Notes under the pieces: generated by a model
What the model was told of the DNA's origin: nothing
Database searches by the model: none
What the model saw: only the letters and a program-made list of their open reading frames with translations
Program-made: the position numbers and the translations under genes
Part shown: one piece after another, positions 26,155-39,392 of the stretch
Layout: each line of letters starts with the position of its first letter
Numbering within the stretch: position 1 is the first letter of the stretch
Assembly (NCBI RefSeq): GCF_014851395.1
Contig: NW_024040152.1
Span: forward strand, 22,326,144-22,390,143
Direction of reading: 5' to 3'
Source of the DNA: Micropterus salmoides
Lineage: Eukaryota; Chordata; Actinopteri; Centrarchiformes; Centrarchidae
Length of the DNA: 64,000 nt

Positions 26155-26420
26155 ACAGTCACTAATGGTCCCCATAGAAAAATACACAGATGTTTGTTCT
26201 ACTGTCCCTGTGGAGACACCTCATTGACATAATGCGTTTCTTAGCTCCTTACCCTAACCTTAACCATCACAACTACATGCCTAACCTTAACCCTTCCCCT
26301 ACCCCTTTACTTAACCCAATTGTAACCTGAACCCTAAAACCAAATCTTAACCCTCAAAAAGCAGTCTCTACTTGAGGGGACCTCAATTTTTGTCCCCACA
26401 GTGACACAAGCTCCCATCGG
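26155..26420. repeat. Dispersed repeat with degenerate telomere-like core
   Basis: The core at about 26250-26360 is a string of degenerate CCCTAACCTTAACC units, close to the vertebrate telomere hexamer CCCTAA. It is flanked by GGTCCCCATAGAAAAATACA and CTGTGGAGACACCTCATTGA on the left and by GAGGGGACCTCAATTTTTGT and CCCCACAG on the right. The flanks resemble a dispersed repeat common in fish genomes (recalled, not searched). It is therefore more likely a repeat family than a healed chromosome break. Confidence 0.7.
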
Positions 26421-29206
26421 TTAGTGTGCATTCATGTAAAAGATATAAAAACATAAAACACACGTACACACAATGTACACAAAGCCAGCAAAGTGAAAAG
26501 TTTCTCTGTGCTTGTGTGTTAGTGTGCGTTGCGAATGTGTCTGGGTTAGCTTGCCCAGTGTGTAAACTGCTTGTTTCCTGTAATTTGCGTCTGGCTGCCA
26601 CAACTTCTCCATCCACTCTGCACGCAGCCACAGTGGAATAATAGGTCTTATCAACCTCTCTTCTGACCTTTACATAGATTTGTGTTAACCATTGTGACCA
26701 AGGTGTAACGTTGAGGGCTTTAGCAAGCTGAGAGAGAAGTGACTTTGGGGTCACAGATATCTAGATGGAGAGGAGAAACAATAAGCTGCAGGCAGCAACA
26801 GACAGGACCAAGGTTAGGACACAAACACAGCAGCAACGTCCTGCGACTTACTACCTTAAAGGAGACATTGAAACAATAGTATTTTATCACTTCTGCCCCT
26901 GACCTAATGGCAGGGCCAGAATCCCCATATTCTTAAGAAAGACTGTTTAGTTGCTTTTAGTTCAAGGAATGAGGAAGGAACAGTGAGCTGCTCCCTCTTT
27001 GGCTTGCAGGAATAATGCTCCCTGGTCACCCAGAGTAATAGAAGAGGAGTTGAGGACACAGTTTTAGACAAAGCTGTTTTACCATGTTTTTCCAGTTTTT
27101 GACATGTGAAAGCGGGTTTATAGTGACAACACAGCTTTTATACTTAATTTTAGACTACTCAAATCCTTTCTTTCTTTTTCTTTCTACATTCCTTTGTACT
27201 CATTGTTAATCCTTCTCTCCCAAATTAAACTGCTCTAAGCAATGGCTGCTTCAAATTAAGGTGATTTTAAGCTCACTCTTCCTGTTGAGGTAACCCATAA
27301 ATAGTCAGGTGTTGTTATAGCAGAGGCTTGAGTGGAAATGACGTACAGATCCATGTTTAAACATACAGTACAGCCAACTCAAAGCACTGATTGATTGATT
27401 GTGTTTGCTAAATGTTCATATGTGGTTGTATGCGCCCGCGCAGCATTTCGTGGTTTTCGGGGAATATTATAGAAATTTGATATGAATTTCTAAAAGCTCC
27501 TACGAAGTCCTTCAAATTATTATATCAATCAGTGGTAGTGTAGAACAGCAGTAGTATAATATGTAAAACATGTTTTCTGCCCTAAAAACATTTGGGTTTC
27601 ATTATAGTCAACAAATCTTCTGTTTGTGGCTATGGTTGATCAGATTTCAAATTGTTATATCTGAAATTACTTCAATCATCATAAATGTGATGGAAATACA
27701 GCATTGTGAAAAATAATCATTATTTTATTTTTTCAGCCCAAATATGTTGTAATAAAAGTTACCAGACACATCCACACCCATAATGACTGAAATCAAGAAA
27801 GCATTGTATCTGTTTTTTTGCCTCATAGCACTGGAGCTCGACATGGTTGCATAAACGCATTAGGGTTGTACAACTTCCTCTCACGTGCTGTAAGTGGCTA
27901 GAACACAGAGTCGCACAGCTGGAAGGAAATAACAGCAGCAAAGATGTACAGTACAAAAACCTTTTTAATAATAATGCAAACATGAGTTGCTTTTGAACAG
28001 ACATCAAAAATAATCGTCATCAAAAAACACTACATCCTTTTCGGCATTTCCTAACCGTTAGATCCAGTTAACTTTCCAGTTTATAAACATTATTTGATAG
28101 CCACTTTTCTATTGACTATTATCATACCGGCTCTCTTTTATGCTTTTAAGCACACACAAATGGCCGTCTTTAGCACCTGATAGTCGCTCGCCACTTTCTC
28201 TGTCCCAATCAGCACTGCCTCAGAGCTTCTTCTTCTAATGCTGGATTCTTTTCTTAGCCCTGCTCGCAACAGTTTCTGTTAGGAGATCGGTCGAACTCAG
28301 CACATTGTGTTTTTAATGCCAGAGGCCTTGAGGGGGTGGAGTTAAAAAGACGCACCACAGCTCATTGGTGACACACTTTATAAGACAGACTATCAAGAAA
28401 AAAACAGAATCACTGTAAGAATAGAGCAGATAAAAGTCTCTGCTTGAAAGAGAAGGGCGGGGGGGGTGTACAGAGAGATGGGGAGAAACTGGGGAGATGG
28501 GGAGTCATTAGCTGAGTTAAAAGCAAATTGAATCAGGCCTATGTGCTTTTTTGTAATTTGAATTGCCTAAGAGAAAAAGGAGCCATCTTTGCATTGATAT
28601 GCCACCAAGACACAAGCTAGGAGTCTCCCCCTTTTCCCTCTTTCTCCTGCACACATGCTTTCCCCCAACAGTCGAAGCAGCCATGTGTGCTCCAGCTTGA
28701 GACTCCCATTCAGACTGTAATATCACCACCACTGGGGTTCATGCAATATTCACTGCAGATAATTTGTCCATATCTCACCTTCATCTTAAAAGCAAATACT
28801 CAAGCCATGTTACACTGCTCTACTTGACTGCGTTTTCATTTTGTTGTTCGTTGGTCAATGATCTCATCTTTTTGTTTCTGTGTTGTTTTCCTCCCCGAGG
28901 AGCAGAAGTGAAAATGCATCATGTGAAGCAGCATCAAAAGAGGGAGAAAATGTGCTGATGTGCTTCAGAGAAGTAGAGTTACAGAGGAGTGAAGTGTGTT
29001 TACATAAGGGTTTCTGATCACGTACATATGTGTAAGATTGTGGGAATGCATGGATGCACATTATACACACTTTCTTTTGATTTGGCAGTTTAACACAGAA
29101 ACAATCACACACATACACACCTCCACAAAGGAATTCCCATTTTCTCCTTTCTATTTCATTCCCAAAACACACACACATTATCATTTCAAGACATGTTTCC
29201 ACTTAC

Positions 29207-29207
<1 letters not shown>

Positions 29208-29264
<57 letters not shown>
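29208..29264. repeat. (CA)n microsatellite, long
   Basis: About 28 perfect CA units. Confidence 0.98.
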
Positions 29265-29266
<2 letters not shown>

Positions 29267-29399
29267 CCCTCTTCTAGCTATGTACCATGGTGGCCTTTCC
29301 TGCTGTTTATCAATCCAATGTATGGGTAGTTTTCAGCTCCACTGATCTGAACATATTATTCCATTTCCCTCTTTCCTACTGCTCGACACACAAATACAT

Positions 29400-29482
29400 G
29401 CCTCTCTCTCACACACACACACTCACACACTCACTCACTCACTCACTCTCTCTCTCACTCTCTCACTCACACACACACGCAC

Positions 29483-29534
<52 letters not shown>
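29400..29534. repeat. Compound CT/CACT/CA microsatellite
   Basis: CTCTCT, then CACA, then CACT units, CTCTCT again, CACGCACA and finally about 24 CA units. Confidence 0.97.
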
Positions 29535-29537
<3 letters not shown>

Positions 29538-30806
29538 CCATCCACTGTTCTTCCTACTCACTCACCAGGAGAGACTCTGCTCCACACAGTAAATCTAAAA
29601 GATTGATGTGTCTCCTTGGACAAAATGAGATTATGTGTCATTAGAAGGCATTACACTACAGAACCCCTGAGTAACTGAGTTATCCCCAGTGTTTCACAGG
29701 CAAACACACTATTTGCACAAACCAGTTTCCTACATGTTTCCTTCCAAGAGTTAATGGTCCATAGTAGTTAAGACAGAATCATCAAACCAGAGATTAGGCT
29801 TTCCTTTTGTGACTCAAACATGAAGCATGCTGTTTGTTGGTAAGGGTGCATGTACATATGCAGTGCAGTCAGATTATTTGGACAATAATGTATTTTGTTG
29901 TTTTGTATGGGTTAGTGCATTGGATTTTACAGGAATCACTGGCACTTAGGTCAAAGATCCTCTTAACTTCAATGTAAGGGCTCTTACATTGGAAATTAAT
30001 CAGATGAAGTGTGCAGGAACTGTAACTTGTAACTTTTCATGGATACTCCCCCAATTTTAGGTGACAAAATAACTGTTAACATAAACTTAAATAAAGTTAT
30101 TATGTTTAATGACCCACATATACCTTCAGAAACTACTATGTTCTGGGGTGATGCTCTGCAAGGCCCGTACTGAAGCCATCTTCAATAAGGCTACATCGTT
30201 AGCTGCAGAATCTCTTTGCACTTCTTCTTTATCTTTCTATGCAGAGAATGCAGCAGTGCTCCTGTGGGTGGGCCTGCTGCTCAAATGCTTAGCCAAAGTG
30301 CTTAAATGTTTGAGTTTGGCTTTGCTGCTGGCTTTGCAGTGTGTGACCAATGAGATGGCAGCCAACTGTGATGTTGCCTGAAAGTGACTTTTGATGGACA
30401 AAATATCTCAATCTTTGTTTCCCAGAGTTCATAGAAGTGTAAAACGCCATCTAAAATCAATCTAGAATCTTGGCAGTGGCACATTCCCCCTTTCTGGCAC
30501 ATTTTAGTGAAACCTATGCTATGGAGGCATGTGTTCGATCAACCCTGTAAAGTAGGCACACAGTCTGCAAGGGTCTTATTAAGGCTTTAATTAACTTCTC
30601 TCATACAGATATCCTGGGTTGGGTAGTCACTCACATACTTGGCCAGTGACTCAGGGAAGGAGTCAGACACTAGTGAAACCAAAGGTTTATTCTGTCACTT
30701 GTTAAGTTACTGTGAGGAGGTCACTGAGTCAGGTTGTCTGCCAGTGAATCTGTACTTTTTGCATTAGTAAAGTCAGCTTGTCATTCACAAGGGTTGACGA
30801 CAAGTT

Positions 30807-31022
30807 ATTTAAAGGTGGGGAATGCGTTTCTAATCCAATGTTTTGGATTAGAAAATTCTGTCTGCTAGCTGTCCATTCTATGTGTGCGCAGAAAAAAGAA
30901 TCAGGGATTTCTTCGCAACCCTGAATCTGTAAATGGGAAACGCTAGTTATGTTAATTGCAGTGTTGTTGTTTGCTCTATATCATGATATTTGTCATGGTG
31001 TTGGATTTCTCCACCTTTAATA
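30807..31022. mobile_element. Small MITE candidate
   Basis: The left edge TTTAAAGGTGGGGAATGCG and the right edge, reversed, ATTAAAGGTGGAGAAATCC form an imperfect terminal inverted repeat around a 215-bp unit with no coding sequence. Ends of the AAAGGTGG type are common in fish non-autonomous elements. The flanking target duplication is unclear. Confidence 0.55.
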
Positions 31023-32657
31023 AGTCAGTCAGTTACATAGTGAAGTAGTCAGTAAGGCAGGAAGGCAACAGGTAAGATAATCAACCAGCCTGCAAGTCTA
31101 GCTTCAAATCAGATCTTGTACCACTTGACTTTAGCAGTATGTGTGGTGGTTCATAATAAACAAACACCGTGCAATTCTTGTCCAGTAACAATGGACCGAC
31201 TGATCTAGTACAAACACTGTCTCGAGGTCTGTCTATAGACAAAACAAGAAGCTGGGAAAACACAATTTCTATGTAGACTTAGGGTTGTGTTTTCTCACAC
31301 TTGCACATGCTGTCACACAGATACACGTGCTGTCTCCCTCCAGTCAAAACAACAAGCGAGGCTACTGTAGTAGTTGCAGAAATCCAAGGTCAGCATGTGA
31401 CACATTTTCTAAAATGCATACACACAAAGAGCTGAGAGCTGTTTCAGTGTGCAGCGATAGGAACACGAGACTAAGTAACTGAATTCAAGAGGTCAGACAC
31501 ACAGTCTGAACACTGAGAGGAATGGGCCCCAGCTGTGTATAGGCGAGAGAGACACACACAGGCGCACGCATACCAAACACACACATAAAATGCAAAAACA
31601 ATATTATGTGAAATAATGGTGAGAGAACTTTGTGTTTATTTCTTTCTCAGTATGGTCAGAGCTACTTATTAGCAGAATGGAAAACAAGTCCATGACTGTA
31701 AAACAGCTTCAGACACTCAAGTATAAACCCCTTTGTTTTGTAGTCTTAATGGACTGCTCACCGGTCAATGGGGCATTGCAAAAAAAAAGCAACTGAAAAT
31801 TGTACTCGTATTGTTTGACATTATCAATAAAGTGTTTGATCAGGTTCTTCAAACACTTTAACTCTTTTGGGGTTTTTTAAAATTGAGGCAACAATGTATT
31901 TTCTTAATAACCATGTTTTTTTTCCATAACAGTGAGCCAAGAAGGATAAACTCCACAACAACGTCCTGATAGTGTTTAAGTCCCAAAATAAGATATGGTG
32001 TATAAAGAGTATTGTCTTTATCTGAGTCACACAAGACCGTTGGTGTGCATGCAAAGTTCCCATGTACTGTAAGTTGAATGCAACCATCTCTTACTCATGA
32101 CAGCGTATCAAGGGTAAATATGGTTTAACTGCCAACCTTTCTCTGAATAACTAATCATCCTCAATTCATTTCTCCTAATAGGTCTTTACTCCATTGTGCC
32201 AGCATCCTTTGTTCCTTGACTCCGCATTATCTTGCAGCCTCCACTTTGACTTTGAGACGACATTAACTGTAAACTTACAGGCTTGAGGCTTTGTTCAGTC
32301 ATATAATAGCAGTTTTGAGATTTTGTTTGCTCCTATACCCACTCCGCCCCTCTCCCAGTCTCAACAGTTAAGTGCAATGAATAATCTTGCTTTAGAACTG
32401 ACAAAGTACTCAGACTTCCCCTCACAGTTTAAGCTTTGTTTTCATAATTGCATCTTCAAGCCCGCACAATTCAAACCCCCATGAACACACACATACACAC
32501 TCACAAGTAAATGCACACATGGCCCAATTTGTTTGTGCCTACGGCAGTTTTCTAATTAATGTGTAGACTCTAAATGCTTGTCATTGAGAAAACCTTTTCC
32601 TGCTCAGCACTCCAGTCTGTATCTTTAAAATGCTACAGATAGGAAAACTATACTGTA

Positions 32658-32659
<2 letters not shown>

Positions 32660-32694
<35 letters not shown>
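32660..32694. repeat. (TG)n microsatellite
   Basis: About 17 TG units. Confidence 0.97.
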
Positions 32695-32695
<1 letters not shown>

Positions 32696-33438
32696 GAGTG
32701 AGGTTTACAAATGTATAGAGGAACCTCAGGGCTTTCCTTTCTTTGTTACCTTTTCAAGGCTGCAACCACACGATAGTCTGTCTCTCGTGCATGACACACA
32801 CACACACGCACGCACACGGGAGGTAGCTTCTCTCATTGTAACACATTGATGAACTGCACTGTTGTCAGGTACGGCAGCTACCTCTGTGGTTTAATTAACC
32901 AGGATGAAACAGAATGGGGAGAAGACAGAAACAAAGGAAGAAAAGGATGGAGGTCTTGATAAGGAGGAAAAATATTTAGTTGTAATTCTAGAAGTAGTTC
33001 TACCTTACACAACTGGAGTGCTGTTTATGTTGCTGCTTGGTTAATTTTCATGAACAGAGACGTCTTCTCTTCAGGAAAACATTCAGAATCAAAAAACTCC
33101 GCCCAGTACAAATTGAATATAGAGTAAATGTGTGTATGTGTGTGTGTCAGAGAGAGTGACGCTGCTCCTCTTCTTCAGTCGCTGTCAGTCTTAAGGGTGC
33201 CGACTAGTTGTCGCAGTCTGTTTAGGCTGATGGAGAGGTCGAAACTGCTAATGCGTTGTTGTGATACTGGACAAATGTTCAGAGGCAGCACACTCACACA
33301 GGCACGTGAACACACATACACACAAATGATGCAAACACACACCCTAGCAGGCCACTGACTGTCTCTTGAGATTAATGTTGGTGGGATCCATTCAGCTGGG
33401 CCTGATCACATTAAGATGGATGGACCCCCTGGTGGGGT

Positions 33439-33463
33439 GGGGGTGTGTGTGTGTGTGTGTGTG
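33439..33463. repeat. (TG)n microsatellite
   Basis: About 11 TG units after a G-rich lead-in. Confidence 0.93.
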
Positions 33464-36005
33464 TATGTGTGGGACCCCATCTGTCTGTGTTTTCTCCACA
33501 GCTAGGTCCTGTGACCTAGCTGCCATCTTTAGTGCCCTCAGCTAGGATAAGCAATACTCTGAGAGGGAGAGATGGATGGATAGATAGCTGTATTCTCTTT
33601 TTGCTTTTCTGTCTTTACCATGGTGACATTAAAAAAATGCTCCAGGCGTTTTGGTTGTATTTCAGAATTATTATAAAGATGTTATTGGCTTTTCAGGGGA
33701 CTCTTTTGAAGGTCTTCACAGTCTAATAAATGCATTAAAAGACACTAATCACTAACAGCATGACTTCTTTTAATAATTTATTTAATAAATATGTATCTTG
33801 AGTACCTCATTGCTTTTTTGTCAGGTCTACTGTAGCTGATCTGCTCAGTAACCAGCAGTAGTAATAAGTCGTAGAACTGTCCGAATGCGAACCCACAGTA
33901 TTAGAGCATGCAGTCTCAAGTAACATTTCCCCTGATAAATACATTTTAAATGAAACTTTAACATCCTTTTCTCACGTGGAATTTATAACAGTCTGTGAAC
34001 TGAACTTCTATGCACATTCAGTCATTTTCTCTGAAATGCCTTTCTTAACTCGATCCACAATGTCTCTCCCTATTCATCAGAGCTGCTTCAAGACTTTAGT
34101 CAGTACTTAGTGGAAACTATGAGAATACACTGAGTCTCTCCACTACTTCGAGAGATCTGTCAATGTTACAGGCATCGTGCTATGACTAGTAATTAGAAAA
34201 AATGGCTACAATTTGGCAAAGTGCTCTTTTAGAATGAAGTGGAATCGACATGGCATCAATTGTATCTTCGGTCCAGCAGGAGTCTGTGGTGTTTAGCCTG
34301 TTTATGTCGAGCTTCTGGGAAATCCCATGAGTCTGTCACGTACAGATACAGGGTTTATGCTTGTTATCTACAGCACTCTTATTTCATAGTGTCTACTAGC
34401 TGCTACTCTATACTAGCTGCCTTACATCACAGCATTTGATGGTTGTTAATCATTAGTAAGATGTTTTTGTTGTTGCCCTGTAGTGTATAAATCCCACACC
34501 AAACCAGTTTTAAAATTCTTAGGTTTTTATAAAAGAGCAACTGGGGCTTTTGATCTTAATACTGTGTCAAAAGCTTGCATTAGCACTGCTGTTAGTAGAT
34601 GGTCATGTTGTTTCCTTCATGACTAGCTGGACTGTGGTCCAATATTAGTCACAGCTTAGTTAGTTTAGTGAAAAAAGCATTTGCCGTTGTATTCTACATG
34701 TTGTTTTTTACATGTGGGCTGTTTTTTGTTCTTTACATTTCTGTTAGTGTGGCTCTATTAGGAATTGATCTTTAAATGTTGCAATGTTACATTCATTCTC
34801 AACTGAGATATAGAGGAAACTGAACCCCCAGATCTTAAAGGTACAAGAACACATGTGGCAATGGGTAAAAAAAATGATTTTAAAAAAGAGAGAATAGCAT
34901 GGTCTTGTTCCTTTTCAATATTTTCATCCCCACAAACATTTAAGTAATTAAGGTGTTTGACTCGTGTTTGCAGCATGTTCCTAGAACTAACTGGAGGAGT
35001 TGCCAGAAATTTAAGCCAACAGTGAAGTAGTGATTTTAAAGAAACAACTGTGTATTTATATTCCAGTTTGACAAATCGGGAGGTCAGAAATGAAACCCTA
35101 ATGGAGTACATACAAAAAATGCTTTTAGCAGTGGCCTTCCTCCTTCTTTTCAGTAGTGATTTACAGACAACTCTGGAAAGAAAAGCGCCCTTCATTCTAA
35201 ACAAAGACTCCCCTAGAGTTGATACCATGCCATGCTTTTGGATCTGGTGTGAGGCAGTATTTCACTTTTTTTTTTCCTCTTGTGTATTTTGTTTCTTATT
35301 TAAATTTTTCTGCTTTATATTCTTATTCTCTCTTTTCATGATCAATTTGAATTAATCTTCTATGTAAAACAAAACTCTTTTGAGTCTAATCTTCCTACTG
35401 CTTGCCCTCTGTATGAGAGACAGCTGTCCAGTTATTTTGGAGCTAGCTGGAGTCCTTATAAACAGTTTAGGAGACAAAGGGCAGTTTTGGCTCCCTGCTT
35501 TCTTCTCCTGCGTTTGCTCTGTTATGAAATGTGCATGAATAGATTTCATTAAAACACTGAAAAGTCTTGTTTATTTATCTGTACACTCATCATGTTCTCC
35601 TCAGTGCCTCCTATTTCCACATTTGTTAATTCCTGTATTGGTCAATTTTGAGATGTTGTGTTGTAATGATTCACAACTGTAGTTTTATAAAAAATACATC
35701 TGTCATAACAAGTAAATAAATGTGTTGCCCAATGGAATGTAAGCCAAGTATAGGACAAGAAACAAATACGAAGAAATTATGAAGAAACTTTATTATATTA
35801 TATAGTAGGAGCTTGTTTAAAAGCCTTAATGTGCAAGATATAATGCAATACAAAAAGTGTCCATACTCCTGTGCTCAGTTTTATAACATTTTAAATCTGT
35901 GGCGTTGAACCCTAAGATGATGTTTGAAGACTACTGCTCTTTTCATCATCCATCCCTTTTTCTTTCTTTCACTGCCTCTCTATTTGTCTATTTCTGTCTG
36001 TCAAG

Positions 36006-36109
36006 GTGTCTGAACGCATGTACCTACTGTAAGACTAAGCATGCCAGAGGAGACTTGGCCAGCTATCCTGTCGCGGAGCTAGTGGAGAGAGCCAGGCAGT
36101 CTTTCCAGG
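36006..36109 (+). CDS. cdkal1: cdkal1 internal exon: radical-SAM CxxxCxxC cluster
   Basis: The exon encodes CLNACTYCKTKHARGDLASY and PVAELVERARQSFQ. CLNACTYC is the C-x3-C-x2-C motif that binds the catalytic [4Fe-4S] cluster and S-adenosylmethionine. The wording CLNACTYCKTKHARG separates CDKAL1 from CDK5RAP1. The exon is 104 bases: its first base completes the split glycine from the previous exon, 34 codons follow, and one base begins the next codon. The acceptor is TCTGTCAAG (AAG rather than CAG, still acceptable) after a long pyrimidine tract, and the donor is CAG-G|GTGAGT. The next exon should begin with the equivalent of EGVCEIWLTSEDTGAYGRD and was not found in the remaining 27.9 kb. Confidence 0.97.
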
Positions 36110-37082
36110 GTGAGTACATTATCTGTCTCAGACACACACACACACACAATCACAACATGGTGTTGAATTGTGGTGTGTGTATACTGCATCATTTTAAAAT
36201 ATTTTTAAAAAAAGGAACTTAAATGGCAATAAGGGTCATTGAATGTCCGACAAATACACTGATTAATATACTTGACTTATATGCCGTGGAACTGGATGTG
36301 CCACTGTTGGATAATAGAAGGTGCTGATATTGGATAACCACCTTCTTGGAGAATTTGATGCCCGATGAACAGCTGTTGTGGTGTGGCATCTGTTCCTTAA
36401 GCGCAGACACTAAGAATCCCCAATCGCACAGCAGGGCATGTCTCTATTAGAGCCCCAGGCGGGTCAATGAAGGGCAAGTCTACAAGTTGACAACACAAAT
36501 CTCACTTTGAGCCAAATAAGCATATGCAATGGAATTCAGACCCGTGTTCATTTTCTTTGCAGCTCACTTACATTATCTCCCCTCCTCTTCTCCCCGCTGG
36601 ATTACAGACCTTCTAGCCTCATTTCTGTCAAATGCTGCGTTTGGGGTCTTCATGCCCGGAGTACTGTGCAACAAGCTAAGGTCAATTGTCACATCCTATT
36701 AACATTTCATTGCTCACACACATAATTTAAATGTTGTTCAACCTGAATGTCTTTTAAATCCCGATCAAATGTGCAGCTTGTTCGTTCAGTGTAAGCATAC
36801 AAAGATCTCATTTCTGAGAGTTGTCAGAGACAAACGTTTATACAAACCTTTTATTTTATCTTGACAGATGAGTTAGAGTTCATTCTTACTCTAAAAAACG
36901 AATGTACTCATTAGTGAACTGACTAAAATGTAAACACTTAAAACACTTTTCAAATTAAAAGAAAAGCAAAAAGAGAAACAAAAGTGATACTCACATTCAG
37001 TATTTATCGCATTGCCTCCCTCTCTATTCTTCCGAAAATGTTGTTACTCAAGGTGCTACTAAGCTTTTGGCTTCATTTTTGA

Positions 37083-38411
37083 TTAAAGGTCCAGTGTATA
37101 ATATTTCTGAGGATCTATTGACCGAAATGCAATATAAGATCCACAACTATGTTTTCAGTGGTGTATAAAGACATTACATAATAAACTGTTCTGTTACCTT
37201 AGAATGAGTCATTTGTATCTACATAACCGTGGGTCCCCCCTTTCATGGACGCCGTCATGTTTCTACAGTAGCTGAAGACGGACCAACAGTGCTACAGAGC
37301 GCGTTTCGTCACTAGTTCTACTTGTTCAACTTCTTGTAGAATTCAGGCAGTGTAGACACTCATCACTATGTTGAATATGTACGTTCAAAGAAAAAGAAGT
37401 ACTAATATACTGCAGGGGTCTGCAAATTTTTACAACCTTTAGATGGTGGGTGAGAATATAAGCCATAATATTAGTAAGAATTTCTATGGTGTTCAGTTAG
37501 CTCAGTTGGTAAATTGCTGGACTCTCATCTCGAAGATTTTGTGTTCGATCCCACCGTGGGGCAATTTTTTTTTCTCTTTCAACAAATGGATTCTGCACAA
37601 ACTGTTTTTCAGGCTCACATTATGGCATGTGCTGCATTGTTTGTGTTTTGTTGTTTGATGCACATCCATCAACCTGCGGACGCTTTTGCAATTCCTCAGT
37701 AACTCCACGCAGAGGACATTTAGGGAAATCACATTTTCTGACTGCTCTTTCAGAGCCGTGTCAAGTAGGCAACACACTCTTTTAATGTTGTTCAGAATTT
37801 TTCAAAGTAAAAGCTCTCAATTCAACTCCAAGTAAATCATTACAGCAAACAAGCTTCTCACGCTTTTATTTTGCACGCAAAACCACTAAAGAGGATGTGA
37901 GTAACTGTCGCTGTCATGACTGAGAGCTCTTTCAGCACCGCTATCAATTATTTTTTTATTTATATTATTTTTGCTGCTATCTAAGCAAAAATATCTGGCC
38001 AGATATTATTGATGGTGGGCAGTTTTGTTGAGGGTCCATAATCACAGAGAGAATAAACATGTTTCCCTTGTCAGTGTTTGTATAACTTTCATCTACTATG
38101 TAGTTTATAATGGTGTGGTGCAGAAACAGTGACAATGTTTCACACTCTTGGCTTACATTTTCCATGTTATCGGTCTGTGGCCAGGTCGCAATAACATATG
38201 GTTTTACTGAATAATTAAGTAAATATAATTTCTTAATAAATATACCTAAAGAAACCTAATTTGACTGGCTACTCTCCTTTTGTGCTGTGTCAGCCACTGT
38301 TGCCGTCCTATGCTCTTTGAAAGGGTAGGTGGCAGTGGTAGACTGGACAGTTGGTTGCAATTCGCAACCTCACTGCTAGATGCCACAAAATCTTACACAC
38401 TAAACCTTTAA
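37083..38411. mobile_element. hAT-type MITE with internal insertion
   Basis: The left end TTAAAGGTCCAGTGTATAA and the right end, reversed, TTAAAGGTTTAGTGTGTAAG form the terminal repeat. Left-side blocks GTTACCTTAGAATGAG and CATGTTTCTACAGTAGC, and right-side blocks GTTGGTTGCAATTCGCAACC and CTGCTAGATGCCAC, fit one fish repeat family recalled from general knowledge. From about 37405 to 38270 the interior does not fit that family. It includes a tRNA-like segment, so another element probably inserted there. Confidence 0.75.
37491..37573 (+). pseudogene. tRNA-like segment (SINE head or tRNA pseudogene)
   Basis: Box A is TAGCTCAGTTGG at 37498-37509, an exact fit to the Pol III consensus. Box B is GTTCGATCC at 37542-37550. 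The spacing is tRNA-like and a T9 run at about 37565 could end Pol III transcription. The acceptor ends do not pair and the T-stem pairs only partly, so it is not a functional tRNA. It is probably the tRNA-derived head of a SINE. Confidence 0.6.
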
Positions 38412-39361
38412 AAGGCTGGTTTCAACCATCTGTAAATAGCCAACACTTGTTGGGCTGTGGTGCAATCCAGTGCTTAGGAACCTCTTACTTAAAAAAATAA
38501 GAAAACAATTAAAAGACAGTCGGCTAGTGAACAGCCTTTTTAATGGCAGATGCTATAGTAGTAAATTCACATTATCGTTCTGCCAAGAGTCTGTCTTTCA
38601 GGTTTGATTTTCAGCACTTTTGAAGGTGTTGTAGTTTCGGGGCTTTACAGATGTAAACATTCCAATCAGCAGTTTCAATTCTACCGTTTATGGATATTTG
38701 CGATGCTGTACGATGTTTGACTTTGCTATAGCAAAAGCAAAGATCAACTTAATTATATATCCATCTATTATATATATATAACTTAATTTAGCTGGAGCTG
38801 TCTGCTTGCAGCAACTGCGCCGCCAATGCAGTGGTCTTATTGACATGAACAAGGGGCCTGGAAATGTTGAAGCAGTGCTATTGTTGGTCTCAGCACAGCC
38901 TCAGTTTATATCTGGGTAATGAAAAACAAGATTATACCCTTGACAAGGACACAGCTTTCCAAATCCAATCCAGAACTCTTTAAAACAGCTGCATCCATGC
39001 CACTGTGGTGCCCAGGGGTGGGCAGTCAAGGGCAAACTCACCAGCTGCTTGAACCTTGGTGTGTGTGTGCGAGTGTGTGTGTGAATGTGTGTTTGTATAA
39101 ATGTCAGATGTGGGTGACAGTGCAGTGTGAAGATACACCTGCCCTTTACACTTGTTTGAGAGAGGTTTGAAGAATGTAAGGCGTATTGATATTTTGGGAT
39201 GACTGTGTTGTGTATTCGCATAACTGTAATTTAAACACCAGTGTGCTGTCTTTAATTAAAAATGTTTTAATCCCAACTTGTAATAGACTTGGTTTTTGTT
39301 AGCCGTTGTTGTACGACATAAAGCAGGAATTTCAGTCTGGAGGTCAGATATGAATAGTTGC

Positions 39362-39390
<29 letters not shown>
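39362..39390. repeat. (TG)n microsatellite
   Basis: About 14 TG units. A second, CA-type run lies at 39684-39705. Confidence 0.97.

Positions 39391-39392
<2 letters not shown>

Larger units (their letters stand above)
18683..36005 (+). other. cdkal1: cdkal1 intron, 17.3 kb
   Basis: GTAGGA donor and TCTGTCAAG acceptor after a strong pyrimidine tract at 35940-36000. It contains a nested hAT-like block at 20.1-22.5 kb, a candidate regulatory stretch at 24.0-25.1 kb, a telomere-like repeat at 26.2-26.4 kb, large CA repeats at 29.2-29.5 kb and a small MITE at 30.8-31.0 kb. In 27.0-29.0 kb and 31.1-35.9 kb I see only unique or low-complexity DNA and short spurious frames. Confidence 0.9.

Noticed and set aside
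34758..35228. 156-residue minus-strand frame with a 101-residue frame on the other strand
   Set aside because: No recognisable motif; opposed open frames in intron are expected by chance.
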